Source: Paracoccus albicereus (lineage in GTDB: Bacteria; Pseudomonadota; Alphaproteobacteria; Rhodobacterales; Rhodobacteraceae). From it: a DNA stretch of 64,000 nucleotides. The stretch spans positions 124,001 through 188,000 of the forward strand of contig NZ_JAKZEU010000002.1 in assembly GCF_024359525.1 (NCBI RefSeq). The letters run 5' to 3'. Of the stretch, positions 1-7,662 are shown in pieces. Each line of letters begins with the position of its first letter. Position 1 is the first letter of the stretch. The notes beneath the pieces were generated by a model. The model saw only the letters and a list, made by a program, of their open reading frames with translations. It ran no database searches and was not told where the DNA came from. The translations under genes were made by a program, and so were the position numbers.

Positions 1-828
1 CAGCTCGAAGATCCGCGACAGCAGGAAAGGCGTGACGGCCTTCGCGGCTATTCCTGCAGACATGGCTTCTTTCAGAGCTTGCTCAATGATCGGGTTGATC
101 TCGGCGGCAGCGATTTCGGCATCGACAGGGATGGGGTTCGCGACAAGCTGACCACCCGGCAAACCAAGCGATGCGCGCAACCGCGCCGACTTTGCAATTT
201 CCGCTGCACTGTTCATCTGAAGCGGCGCGGAAAGGCCGGAATCGCGCGACCAGAACGCCGGGAAGGCGTCCTGACCGTATGCGATGACGGGCACGCCCAG
301 CGTCTCCAGCACCTCGAGCGTCTTTGGCAGATCGAGGATCGCCTTCGCCCCCGCCGCGACCACGGTCACCGGCGTGCGCGCCAGTTCCTGAAGATCGGCG
401 CTGATGTCCAGGCTGGTCTCGGCACCGCGATGGACGCCGCCGATCCCGCCTGTCGCGAAGACGCGGATCCCCGCAAGATCCGCGCAGATCATCGTCGCCG
501 CGACCGTCGTCGCCCCGGTGCGCCCGTTCGCGAGACAGACGGCCAGGTCCGCGCGGCTCAGTTTCATCACCTGCTCTGGCGGCGTTTTCGCAAGCGCCTG
601 CAGCGCGTCGTCTTCCAGCCCGATGCGGATCTTGCCACCCATCACGGCGATGGTCGCAGGTTCGGCCCCACCATCGCGGACGGTCGCCTCTACGGTCCGC
701 GCCATGTCGAGGTTCTGCGGCCAAGGCATGCCATGTGTGATGATCGTGGATTCCAGCGCGACGACCGGACGGCCTTCCGCCAGGGCCGCCGCCACGGAAG
801 GTGCGATGTCGAGAAGGGGATGCGTCAT
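1..828 (-). CDS. psuG: Pseudouridine-5'-phosphate glycosidase (3' end missing)
   Basis: This gene encodes the first 276 residues of the enzyme that reversibly splits pseudouridine 5'-phosphate into uracil and ribose 5-phosphate in the cytoplasm. It runs off the left window edge, so roughly the last 30 residues are missing. Family hallmarks are visible: the LESTIITHGMP segment with Glu26, the GGIGGVHRG loop at about 127-135, and the AGAKAILD segment with a lysine near 162 that matches the family's catalytic lysine. The ATG at 828 overlaps the stop of the upstream kinase gene by 4 bp, so translation is probably coupled. With that kinase it completes pseudouridine breakdown. The identification rests on motif recognition and is firm. 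Confidence 0.93.
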   Translation of the reverse strand, partial: MTHPLLDIAPSVAAALAEGRPVVALESTIITHGMPWPQNLDMARTVEATVRDGGAEPATIAVMGGKIRIGLEDDALQALAKTPPEQVMKLSRADLAVCLANGRTGATTVAATMICADLAGIRVFATGGIGGVHRGAETSLDISADLQELARTPVTVVAAGAKAILDLPKTLEVLETLGVPVIAYGQDAFPAFWSRDSGLSAPLQMNSAAEIAKSARLRASLGLPGGQLVANPIPVDAEIAAAEINPIIEQALKEAMSAGIAAKAVTPFLLSRIFEL

Positions 829-1751
829 ATCGTGTCGTCTTTCGGTGTCGCTGATGCAGCAAGGGATTTGTCGGGCATGTCGCGGCCGGCAACATGTGCC
901 GCGGCAGCCTCGGTCGCGCGGGTCAGGGCGGTTTCACGATCGGCGCCTGCGCGTTCGGCTGCGATATGCGCGGCCAGAAAGCAATCGCCTGCGCCAGTGA
1001 CGCGCGCGATCCGGACTGAAGGGGGTAGGGCGGATAGGTCGGGTGCGCCTGCCATCGCTTCGGCGACCTGCTCGCCACCATCGGTGACGATCACGCGCGG
1101 CGCGCCCATCGCGACCACGGCGCGGGCGGCGCTGGCGGCGTCAGGGCAGGGGCGCTCCGACAGGATCTCTGCCTCGATGCGGTTGAGATAGAAGCAGCCG
1201 CGCCCGGCGCGGATCAGTGGCAGCAGGCGATCGGCCTTGCCTGGGCTGGCCGGCACGACACGCAGGTCCATGCCGAACAGACGCCGGTCAGTCGAGATCG
1301 TCGCCAGCAGGGCGGCGGTCAGGTTGCCGTCTAGAACCACCGAGCCGGTCCATTTGGCCAGGGCGTCGTCGAGCGGTTTCAGGATCGCGGCGCCGGCGGC
1401 TTCCAGCGAATGGGCGTCGGCGACGGCGGCGACAAGGCCCGCCTCGTCCTCGATCGCCATATAGCAGTCGGTCGGCAAGTCGGCGCGCCTTGTCAGATAA
1501 TCGGTCATCACACCCCGTGCCTGCGCCTCGGCGATCAGGGCGTCGCCCTGAGTGTCGCGTCCGACTGCGGACAGGATGGCTGGGCGCATGCCCCAACGCG
1601 CAAGAGCGACCGCGACATTCAGCGCCACACCGCCCGGAATATGCGCGACCCGTCCCGGCACATCGTGGCCAGCACCCATCCGGCGGCCGGCGCGACCGAT
1701 GATGTCCCACAGCATCGCGCCGATGCAGATGATGTCAGGGCGCTTCGTCAT
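825..1751 (-). CDS. psuK: PfkB-family kinase, probable pseudouridine kinase
   Basis: This 308-residue ribokinase-type sugar kinase most likely phosphorylates pseudouridine to pseudouridine 5'-phosphate, the substrate of the adjacent glycosidase. The N-terminal PfkB signature (IPGGVALNVAVAL, about residues 38-50) and the C-terminal GAGD motif with the catalytic base (GAGDCFLAAH) are both present. I start it at the ATG at 1751, because the segment MTKRPDIICIG begins the domain directly; an upstream in-frame start at 1802 would lie deep inside arsR. It overlaps the arsR end by 17 bp and psuG by 4 bp, forming one tight operon. PfkB kinases are hard to assign by sequence alone, so the substrate is inferred from psuG. 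Confidence 0.85.
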   Translation of the reverse strand: MTKRPDIICIGAMLWDIIGRAGRRMGAGHDVPGRVAHIPGGVALNVAVALARWGMRPAILSAVGRDTQGDALIAEAQARGVMTDYLTRRADLPTDCYMAIEDEAGLVAAVADAHSLEAAGAAILKPLDDALAKWTGSVVLDGNLTAALLATISTDRRLFGMDLRVVPASPGKADRLLPLIRAGRGCFYLNRIEAEILSERPCPDAASAARAVVAMGAPRVIVTDGGEQVAEAMAGAPDLSALPPSVRIARVTGAGDCFLAAHIAAERAGADRETALTRATEAAAAHVAGRDMPDKSLAASATPKDDTI

Positions 1752-2106
1752 CCTTCGCGTTCCACGCACTGATCTCCCGTTCCAGAAAGCGCTCGAAATC
1801 ATCCAGATCGACCGGATCGAACTGGCCGAAGCCCTGCATCCACACCGACGCGGCCCTCATCCCGTCAGGGTCCAGCTTGCACCAGGTGATCCGGCCCCGC
1901 CGCTCCTGCCGGATCAGGCCGGCGGCGGCAAGGGCGGCGAGATGTTTCGAGATCCCGGCGAGACTCATGGCGAAGGGCTGGGCCACGTCGCTGACCGCCA
2001 TGTCATCTTCCAGAAGCATGCTCAGCACCCGCCGCCTGGTGGGGTCGGCAAGCGCCGCGAAGATGCGATCCAGACGCGGATCCGTGGCTCCGGAAGTGTC
2101 GTCCAT
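1735..2106 (-). CDS. ArsR-family winged-helix regulator
   Basis: This 123-residue DNA-binding protein has a single ArsR/SmtB winged helix-turn-helix (ALADPTRRRVLSML, then the recognition segment SLAGISKHLAALAAAGL, then the wing RRGRITW). It lacks the ELCVC-type metal-binding motif of metal-sensing ArsR proteins, so it is unlikely to sense arsenic or zinc at that site. It resembles the ArsR subgroup often paired with small-molecule or SRPBCC proteins. It is the first gene of the arsR-psuK-psuG operon and overlaps psuK by 17 bp. A perfect palindrome lies 22 bp upstream of its start codon, which suggests autoregulation of the pseudouridine operon. The ligand is unknown. Confidence 0.88.
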   Translation of the reverse strand: MDDTSGATDPRLDRIFAALADPTRRRVLSMLLEDDMAVSDVAQPFAMSLAGISKHLAALAAAGLIRQERRGRITWCKLDPDGMRAASVWMQGFGQFDPVDLDDFERFLEREISAWNAKDDEAP

Positions 2107-2128
2107 CGTCTGCTTGGTCCGTCAATGC

Positions 2129-2144
2129 TCAACCCCAGGGTTGA
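2129..2144. promoter_or_regulatory. Palindromic operator upstream of arsR-psuK-psuG
   Basis: The sequence reads TCAACCC-CA-GGGTTGA, a perfect 7-bp inverted repeat with a 2-bp spacer. It lies 22 bp upstream of the arsR ATG (2106), where a repressor would block the operon promoter. Short palindromes of this kind are typical ArsR-family operators. The binding partner is inferred from position only. Confidence 0.6.
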
Positions 2145-2243
2145 CTATGCCTTGCCGCGACAGAGGGGCGCAACCCGTCGCGAAACAGTAGTGGCCCTGA
2201 AATAACATGCCATAACAGCCACTTACAGAATGGCCTCCGTTGC

Positions 2244-2272
2244 TTGACTTGCCGCAGGTTCCTTTCTATCAC
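2244..2272 (+). promoter_or_regulatory. Sigma-70-type promoter of the F0 ATP synthase operon
   Basis: A TTGACT hexamer (2244-2249) and a TATCAC hexamer (2267-2272) are separated by 17 bp, close to the housekeeping promoter pattern. They sit about 30 bp upstream of the atpI start. No other good promoter is apparent in the gap between arsR and atpI. Confidence 0.5.
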
Positions 2273-2301
2273 CGCGCCAATTCCGAACGGGGGCAAAGTT
2301 G

Positions 2302-2700
2302 ATGGCCGAGGGGCCCCGGAGCGATGCGGATCGGGCGCGTGACGCAGCCCGTTTGCGTGATCTGGAAACCCGGCTGAAGACCAAGACCCCGGCTGAAGCC
2401 GGACCGCGGCAAATGGCGACCCACGATCAGGCACATGTCGCCTGGCGCATGGTGATCGAACTGGTCGCGGGTCTGGGGATCGGCGTGGGGGTCGGCTTCG
2501 GGCTGGATCACCTGTTCGGGACACGGCCGCTGATGCTGGTCGTGTTCACGCTTCTGGGCTTTGCGGCCGGCATCAAGACGATGCTGCGCACCGCGGCCGA
2601 ACTGAACCGGCCGGGTGAAACCGGCACCGACCTGCCGGCCCATCTGGCCGCGAAAAAATCGGCCGATACGGCCTGGGACGACGACGAGGAAAGGGACTGA
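2302..2700 (+). CDS. atpI: ATP synthase protein I (AtpI/AtpZ family)
   Basis: This 132-residue membrane protein is the first gene of the F0 operon and is thought to help assemble or stabilise the subunit c ring. A charged, Lys/Arg/Asp-rich N-terminus of about 45 residues precedes two transmembrane segments (roughly 52-72 and 80-98), the first rich in glycine ([14 protein letters not shown]). An acidic tail (DDDEERD) ends the protein. I use the ATG at 2302 rather than the adjoining TTG at 2299. The stop is 2 bp before atpB. Family and context make the call secure, although AtpI is only moderately conserved. Confidence 0.88.
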   Translation: MAEGPRSDADRARDAARLRDLETRLKTKTPAEAGPRQMATHDQAHVAWRMVIELVAGLGIGVGVGFGLDHLFGTRPLMLVVFTLLGFAAGIKTMLRTAAELNRPGETGTDLPAHLAAKKSADTAWDDDEERD

Positions 2701-2702
2701 TC

Positions 2703-3458
2703 GTGGCGACTGAAGCGGCTGGCGAGGGCACGGGTCTTCAATTTCACCCGATGGATCAGTTCATCGTCCGGCCGCTGTTCGGCGACGGTCCGGTCCAGTG
2801 GTACACGCCCACCAACGTCACGCTGTGGATGTTCGTGACGCTTCTGGCGATCATCGGCCTGCTGGTGGTCGGGACCCGCGGACGCGCGATCGTGCCGAGC
2901 CGCATCCAGTCCATCGCCGAGTTGTCCTACGGCATGATCTACAAGATGGTCGAGGACGTGACCGGCAAGGACGGCATCAAATATTTCCCCTACATCATGA
3001 CGCTGTTCCTGTTCATCGTCTTCTCGAACTTCCTGGGCCTGCTGCCCGAGGCGTTCACCACGACCTCGCACATCGCCGTCACCGGCGTGCTGGCGATGGC
3101 GGTGTTCATCACCGTGACCGTGATCGGTTTCATGAAAAACGGCGCCGGTTTCCTGGGCCTCTTCTGGGTCACATCCGCGCCGCTGGTGCTGCGTCCGGTC
3201 CTGGCCGTGATCGAGATCATCAGCTACTTCGTCCGTCCCGTCAGCCATTCCATTCGTCTTGCCGGCAACATGATGGCCGGGCACGCCGTGATGAAGGTTT
3301 TCGCGGGCTTCGCGGCCATCGCCGTCATCTCGCCCGTCTCGATCCTCGCCGTCACGGCGATGTACGGGCTCGAGGTGCTGGTGGCCTTCATCCAAGCCTA
3401 CGTATTCACCATCCTGACCTGCGTCTATCTGAAGGACGCGCTGCATCCTGCCCACTGA
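2703..3458 (+). CDS. atpB: F0F1 ATP synthase subunit a
   Basis: Subunit a (251 residues) forms the two proton half-channels next to the c ring in the inner membrane. The start is a GTG at 2703, two bases after the atpI stop. Several hydrophobic segments are visible, and the conserved fourth-helix motif [12 protein letters not shown] contains the essential arginine that faces the ring glutamate. The C-terminal helix ([18 protein letters not shown]) also matches the family. Length is normal for alphaproteobacteria. It lies in the usual order atpI-atpB-atpE-b'-b, with the F1 genes expected elsewhere in the chromosome. Confidence 0.97.
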   Translation: MATEAAGEGTGLQFHPMDQFIVRPLFGDGPVQWYTPTNVTLWMFVTLLAIIGLLVVGTRGRAIVPSRIQSIAELSYGMIYKMVEDVTGKDGIKYFPYIMTLFLFIVFSNFLGLLPEAFTTTSHIAVTGVLAMAVFITVTVIGFMKNGAGFLGLFWVTSAPLVLRPVLAVIEIISYFVRPVSHSIRLAGNMMAGHAVMKVFAGFAAIAVISPVSILAVTAMYGLEVLVAFIQAYVFTILTCVYLKDALHPAH

Positions 3459-3510
3459 GGCGCGCAGCCGGGACATCAATCGACCACTTCCAACCGCAAG
3501 GAGAGATTTC

Positions 3511-3747
3511 ATGGAAGGTAATATCGCCGAACTGGGTCAATACATCGGTGCCGGTCTGGCCGCCATCGGTTCGGGCGCTGCCGCCGTCGGTGTGGGCAAC
3601 GTCGCAGGCAACTTCCTGTCGGGCGCGCTGCGCAACCCGTCGGCTGCCGCCGGCCAGACCGCGACGCTGTTCATCGGCATCGCCTTCGCGGAAGCTCTGG
3701 GGATCTTTGCGTTCCTCGTCGCGCTTCTGTTGATGTTCGCGGTCTGA
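3511..3747 (+). CDS. atpE: F0F1 ATP synthase subunit c
   Basis: This 78-residue hairpin membrane protein is the monomer of the rotating c ring. Helix 1 is glycine and alanine rich ([14 protein letters not shown]), the polar loop reads RNPS, and helix 2 carries the proton-binding glutamate in [19 protein letters not shown]. An AAGGAGAG ribosome binding site precedes the ATG at 3511. The 52-bp gap after atpB and 83-bp gap before the b' gene are the widest in the operon, which would fit differential expression of this high-copy subunit. Confidence 0.97.
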   Translation: MEGNIAELGQYIGAGLAAIGSGAAAVGVGNVAGNFLSGALRNPSAAAGQTATLFIGIAFAEALGIFAFLVALLLMFAV

Positions 3748-3830
3748 TCCAGCCCCATCCTTGCGGCGGGGTGGGGCGCGATCCGTCGCGCTGCCACCCC
3801 ATCGTGACCTGTTAGGCCAAGGGGTAGGAC

Positions 3831-4448
3831 ATGATCAGCCTGTTGCAAGAGGCCGCAACGACCGCGGTCGAACATGGCGCCGAGGGTGCCGAATACGGCG
3901 CCGAGGCTGCGTCGCACGGGGCCGATGCGGCTGCGCATGGCGCCGAAGCCGGCGGCATGCCGCAGCTTAATTTCGACACGTTCCCGAACCAGATCTTCTG
4001 GCTTCTGGTCACGCTTGGCGTGCTTTACTGGGTGCTGTCGCGCATCGCACTGCCGCGGATCGCCGCCGTCCTGTCGGACCGCCAGGGCGCGATCACAGGC
4101 GACCTGATGGCTGCCGAAGAATTCAAGCAAAGGGCGAAAGAGGCCGAGGCCGCCTATGACAAGGCACTGGCCGACGCGCGCTCGGAAGCACAGAAAATCG
4201 TCGCCGCGAACAAGGCCGAGATCCAGAAGGAACTCGACGCTGCAATCGCTCATGCGGATGCAGAGATCGCGGCACGCGCTGCCGAATCCGAAAAGCGCAT
4301 CGCCGAAATCCGCGACTCGGCGCAGACCGACGCAGAAACCGTTGCCCGCGATGTCACTGCCGAGCTGGTGCGTGCCTTCGGCGGGAACACGGACAACGCC
4401 GATATCGACGCTGCCGTGGATCGCCGGATGAAAGGGGTGATGCAATGA
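3831..4448 (+). CDS. atpF': F0F1 ATP synthase subunit b'
   Basis: This is the divergent b-type stator subunit (205 residues) found alongside b in photosynthetic bacteria and many alphaproteobacteria. The order is: an unusual Ala/Gly/Glu/His-rich N-terminus (residues about 10-42, repeating GAE/HGA units), one transmembrane helix ([20 protein letters not shown]), then a long charged coiled coil that binds F1. The usual b' protein is shorter at its N-terminus, so this repeat region is a lineage-specific extension. The stop overlaps the next start as ATGA at 4445-4448. Confidence 0.92.
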   Translation: MISLLQEAATTAVEHGAEGAEYGAEAASHGADAAAHGAEAGGMPQLNFDTFPNQIFWLLVTLGVLYWVLSRIALPRIAAVLSDRQGAITGDLMAAEEFKQRAKEAEAAYDKALADARSEAQKIVAANKAEIQKELDAAIAHADAEIAARAAESEKRIAEIRDSAQTDAETVARDVTAELVRAFGGNTDNADIDAAVDRRMKGVMQ

Positions 4449-5005
4449 ACCGCCTTCTGATCGTCGCCGTTCTTGCGCTCAGCGCCGGTCCGGCAGCCGC
4501 GGCGACCGGGTCGTTCTTCAGTCTCGCGAACACCGACTTCATCGTCACGCTCGCGTTCCTGCTGTTCGTCGGCATCCTCGTCTACTTCCGCATTCCGTCG
4601 ATCATCGGCGGGATGCTGGACAAGCGCGCCGAGGGCATTCGCACCGATCTTCAGGAAGCCCGCCAGCTGCGCGAGGAAGCGCAGGAGATCTATGCGAGCT
4701 ACGAGCGTCGTCAGCGCGAGGTGAAGGGCCAGGCGGACGATATCGTCGCCAATGCCAAGCGCGAAGCCGAAGCGCAGGCCGCCAAGGCCAAGAACGATCT
4801 TCAGGCTTCGATCGATCGTCGCCTGAAAGGCGCCGAGGATCAGATCGCGAGCGCCGAGGCCGATGCGGTCCGGGCCGTGCGCGACCGCGCCGTACAGACC
4901 GCCATCGCCGCGGCTTCGGACATCCTGCGCAAGCAGGTCGCCGAGGGCCAGCGTTCGGCCGGGATCGACGCTGCTATCGATGACGTGGCCACGCGCCTGA
5001 ACTGA
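4445..5005 (+). CDS. atpF: F0F1 ATP synthase subunit b
   Basis: This 186-residue stator subunit has a hydrophobic, signal-like N-terminus ([17 protein letters not shown]), a membrane helix ([18 protein letters not shown], about 30-48), and then an Ala/Glu/Arg-rich coiled coil to the end. It dimerises with b' to hold F1 against rotation. Its ATG overlaps the b' stop by 4 bp. It is the last gene of the operon and is followed within 30 bp by a strong intrinsic terminator. The second membrane-anchored b-type gene in tandem supports the assignment. Confidence 0.93.
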   Translation: MNRLLIVAVLALSAGPAAAATGSFFSLANTDFIVTLAFLLFVGILVYFRIPSIIGGMLDKRAEGIRTDLQEARQLREEAQEIYASYERRQREVKGQADDIVANAKREAEAQAAKAKNDLQASIDRRLKGAEDQIASAEADAVRAVRDRAVQTAIAAASDILRKQVAEGQRSAGIDAAIDDVATRLN

Positions 5006-5025
5006 CCAGGGCATCATCGCCAAAG

Positions 5026-5057
5026 AAAAACCCCCGCGTCTGTGACGCGGGGGTTTT
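5026..5057. terminator. Bidirectional intrinsic terminator between atpF and the OmpA-family gene
   Basis: A perfect GC-rich stem (CCCCCGCGTC at 5031-5040, loop TGT, then GACGCGGGGG at 5044-5053) is flanked by A5 on the left and T4 on the right. It sits between two converging genes, so it can end transcription from both sides. Confidence 0.9.
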
Positions 5058-5077
5058 GTCGTTTGCGAAGTCCGGCT

Positions 5078-5734
5078 TTACGAGGTCGGCCGGATCAAGA
5101 TCTCGACGCGGCGGTTCTGCGCGCGGCCCTGGGCGGTGTCGTTCGACGCGATCGGCTGGCTTGCACCGCGACCGGTCGCTGCAAGGCGCGACGTGCTGAC
5201 CCCGGCGGCGGCCAGGATACCGGCGACCGATTGCGCCCGGCGCTCGGACAGGTCTTGGTTGTAGGCGGCGCTGCCGGTGCTGTCGGTGTGACCGATCACC
5301 TCGACGCGGCTGTTGGGGTACTGGTTCAGATTGCGCGCGACGGCATAAAGGTCGTTCTGCGCAGGACCGGAGACGGCGGCCGAGTCGGTGGCGAACAGGA
5401 TGCCTTCCGGCAGGATGACCTGCAGATAGCTGCCGTGGTTCACGATCTGGACGTTGGGATTCGACACGGCCTGTTCAAGCGCAGCGGCCTGACGGTCGAG
5501 GATGTTGCCCGCGATCGCACCCGCAGCAGCGCCTGCGATGGCGCCGCGCGCGATGTCGCGGCCCTGGTTGTTGCTGTCGTCGTCACGCTGCGCGCCATAG
5601 ACGGCACCGATCGCGGCGCCTGCGAGCGCGCCCTGCTGCGTGCGGCTCATTGTCGAGTTACCGTATTGATCGGTGCAGGCGCCAAGGCCGATCAGGCCCG
5701 CGCTCGCGATCAGAACTTTGAGGCGAGTGTCCAT
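5078..5734 (-). CDS. OmpA-family lipoprotein (YiaD/Pal-like)
   Basis: This 218-residue envelope protein has a lipoprotein signal (LIGLGAC, cysteine at about 20), a glycine-zipper region (repeated GALAGAAIGA and GAIAGAAAGAIAGN, about 36-80), then an OmpA C-terminal peptidoglycan-binding domain (FATDSAAV..., IGHTDSTGSAAYNQDLSERRA, QNRRVEI). Such proteins are anchored in the outer membrane and bind the meso-diaminopimelate of the wall. It is monocistronic: a terminator lies downstream and a 255-bp palindrome-containing gap lies upstream. The exact physiological role is not known. Confidence 0.9.
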   Translation of the reverse strand: MDTRLKVLIASAGLIGLGACTDQYGNSTMSRTQQGALAGAAIGAVYGAQRDDDSNNQGRDIARGAIAGAAAGAIAGNILDRQAAALEQAVSNPNVQIVNHGSYLQVILPEGILFATDSAAVSGPAQNDLYAVARNLNQYPNSRVEVIGHTDSTGSAAYNQDLSERRAQSVAGILAAAGVSTSRLAATGRGASQPIASNDTAQGRAQNRRVEILIRPTS

Positions 5735-5810
5735 CTGTCATCCTTTCCGTTGATGCTGTCCTTGTCCGGCCAGTTCGGCGAAGGGCCTTGGCCGCGAACG
5801 AATTCTGGTT

Positions 5811-5867
5811 CCATGCGGCTCCTCCGCATGGGCAACGCGGGCAAACTGCATCGGTTCCCATGGAACC
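5811..5867. repeat. Two adjacent palindromes between ompA-like gene and nth
   Basis: The first is CCATGCGG-ctcct-CCGCATGG (5811-5831, perfect 8-bp arms). The second is GGTTCC-CAT-GGAACC (5853-5867, perfect 6-bp arms). The half sequence GGTTCCAT also occurs at 5807-5814, so the same core is used more than once. They lie in the 255-bp divergent region between 5734 and 5990. I see no small gene here; the palindromes may be operators or an RNA hairpin. Confidence 0.5.
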
Positions 5868-5989
5868 ACCAGTCACGTTCGGCGGAAGTCGCTGAAAGCG
5901 CTTCACATTCGGGGTATCCGGCGGTGAGCAGGGCGGGCGCTTGAAGCACCGGCTTGCAATGCCGCGTCCGTCCGGCGACAAGCGCGCAC

Positions 5990-6652
5990 ATGGCCCGTCA
6001 AACGCGCTTGCCGCAGCCCTTGCCCTTTGCCCAGCAGGTCGCCGTCTTCACGCGGCTTGCCGAGGCGAACCCGATGCCCGAGACCGAGTTGCAATTCGTC
6101 AACCCGTTCACGTTGGTCGTCGCGGTCGCGCTGTCTGCGCAGGCGACGGATGCAGGCGTCAACAAGGCGACACGTGCGCTTTTCGCCAAGGCCGATACGC
6201 CACAGAAGATGCTGGATCTGGGCTTGGACGGTGTGACCGAGCACATCAAGACCATCGGCCTTTTCCGACAGAAGGCGAAGAACGTGATCGCCCTCTCGCG
6301 CATCCTGGTCGAGGATTTCGGCGGTGAGGTGCCCGACAGCCGCGCCGCGCTGATGAGCCTGCCGGGTGTGGGCCGCAAGACCGCGAATGTCGTCCTGAAC
6401 TGCGCATTCGGTCATCCGGGGCAGGCGGTCGACACACATATCTTTCGCGTCGGCAACCGCACCCGGATCGCGCCTGGACGCGATGTCGAAGAGGTCGAGC
6501 GCGCGATCGAGGACAATGTCCCCGCCCGCTTTCAGCAACACGCGCATCACTGGCTGATCCTCCACGGTCGCTACATCTGTGTCGCGCGCAAGCCGCGGTG
6601 CCCCGACTGCATCATCAACGACCTGTGCCCCTACGAGGAGAAGACCGTATGA
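5990..6652 (+). CDS. nth: Endonuclease III
   Basis: This base-excision repair DNA glycosylase/AP lyase (220 residues) removes oxidised pyrimidines. The helix-hairpin-helix LPGVGRKTANVVL carries the catalytic lysine, the catalytic aspartate lies in VDTHIFRV, and the C-terminal [4Fe-4S] cluster motif C-X6-C-X2-C-X5-C is intact (CVARKPRCPDCIINDLC). The ATG at 5990 starts the conserved region cleanly; an upstream in-frame ATG at 5954 would add 12 unconserved residues. The stop overlaps the next gene start as ATGA (6649-6652). Confidence 0.95.
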   Translation: MARQTRLPQPLPFAQQVAVFTRLAEANPMPETELQFVNPFTLVVAVALSAQATDAGVNKATRALFAKADTPQKMLDLGLDGVTEHIKTIGLFRQKAKNVIALSRILVEDFGGEVPDSRAALMSLPGVGRKTANVVLNCAFGHPGQAVDTHIFRVGNRTRIAPGRDVEEVERAIEDNVPARFQQHAHHWLILHGRYICVARKPRCPDCIINDLCPYEEKTV

Positions 6653-7662
6653 CCACCCCTTACGTCGTCGGGATCGGCAATGCCGTGATGGACGTGATCG
6701 CCCCGACAGATGACGCGCGTCTTCAGACGCTGGGTATCCAGAAGGGGATCATGCAGCTTATCGAACGCGAGCGGTCGGAATATCTGATGGCGGCGCAGGC
6801 CGATGATCACGGGCCGGGCCGGGCGCAGGCACGGCTTGTGCCGGGTGGATCGGTCGCGAACACGCTTGCGGGGATCGGCTCGCTCGGTTTGAAGACCGCG
6901 TTCATTGGACGGGTCGCCGACGACGCGCTAGGCCTTTCCTATGCCGAGCAGACCGAGGCAGCCGGGACCGTGTTCGTGAACCCACCTGTGGGTGGTGACA
7001 CGTTGCCGACCTCGCGTTCGATCATCTTCGTGACCCCGGACGGCGAGCGGTCGATGAACACCTATCTCGGCATCTCGGCCGAACTGGGGTCCGATGACGT
7101 CAATCCATCAGTTTTTCAGGGCGCGGGCTGGCTGTTTCTGGAAGGCTATCTGTTCGATAAGCCAAAGGGGAAGGATGCCTTCCTCAAGGCGGCAGAGGCC
7201 TGCCACGCAGCGGGCGGGCAGGCGGGGATCGCGCTTTCCGATCCGTTCTGCGTCGACCGCCACCGCGAGGATTTCCGCAGGCTGGTCGCCGGGCCGATGG
7301 ACTACGTGATCGGCAACGTCCATGAGTGGACCTCGCTCTACCAGACCGAGGACCTCGAGGATGCGCTGGCTTTGGCGGCGGCGGATTGCGACACGGTGAT
7401 CTGCACCCGTTCCGGTGAGCCGGCTGTCCTGATCCGGCGGGGTGAGCGGGTCGAGGCGCCGGTCCACCGGATCGTGCCGGTGGACGCGACCGGTGCGGGT
7501 GACCAGTTCGCCGCCGGCCTGATCTACGGACTTGCGACCGGGGCACCGCTGGCTGCCGCGGGCCGGATGGGCTGCATCGCGGCGGCAGAGGTCATCAGCC
7601 ATGTCGGCCCGCGTCCCGAACGGGACATCCGTGCCGATTTCCGGGCCGAGGGCCTGATCTAA
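6649..7662 (+). CDS. PfkB-family kinase, adenosine-kinase-like
   Basis: This is a 337-residue ribokinase-fold kinase. The N-terminal PfkB signature (VPGGSVANTLAGIGSLG, about 60-80) and the C-terminal ATP/catalytic motif (DATGAGDQFAAGLIYG) are intact. Alphaproteobacterial homologues of this length are usually annotated as adenosine kinase; the true substrate may be another nucleoside or sugar. Its ATG overlaps the nth stop by 4 bp, so the two are co-transcribed. The stop TAA overlaps the converging pxpC stop by 4 bp. Confidence 0.82.
   Translation: MTTPYVVGIGNAVMDVIAPTDDARLQTLGIQKGIMQLIERERSEYLMAAQADDHGPGRAQARLVPGGSVANTLAGIGSLGLKTAFIGRVADDALGLSYAEQTEAAGTVFVNPPVGGDTLPTSRSIIFVTPDGERSMNTYLGISAELGSDDVNPSVFQGAGWLFLEGYLFDKPKGKDAFLKAAEACHAAGGQAGIALSDPFCVDRHREDFRRLVAGPMDYVIGNVHEWTSLYQTEDLEDALALAAADCDTVICTRSGEPAVLIRRGERVEAPVHRIVPVDATGAGDQFAAGLIYGLATGAPLAAAGRMGCIAAAEVISHVGPRPERDIRADFRAEGLI

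Noticed and set aside
79-1191. A long plus-strand open frame opposite psuG/psuK
   Set aside because: Arg/His-rich shadow of two well-supported minus-strand genes; no family features or ribosome binding site.
2508-3512. A 334-codon minus-strand frame opposite atpB
   Set aside because: Composition is that of an antisense shadow in GC-rich DNA, and atpI/atpB on the plus strand are certain.
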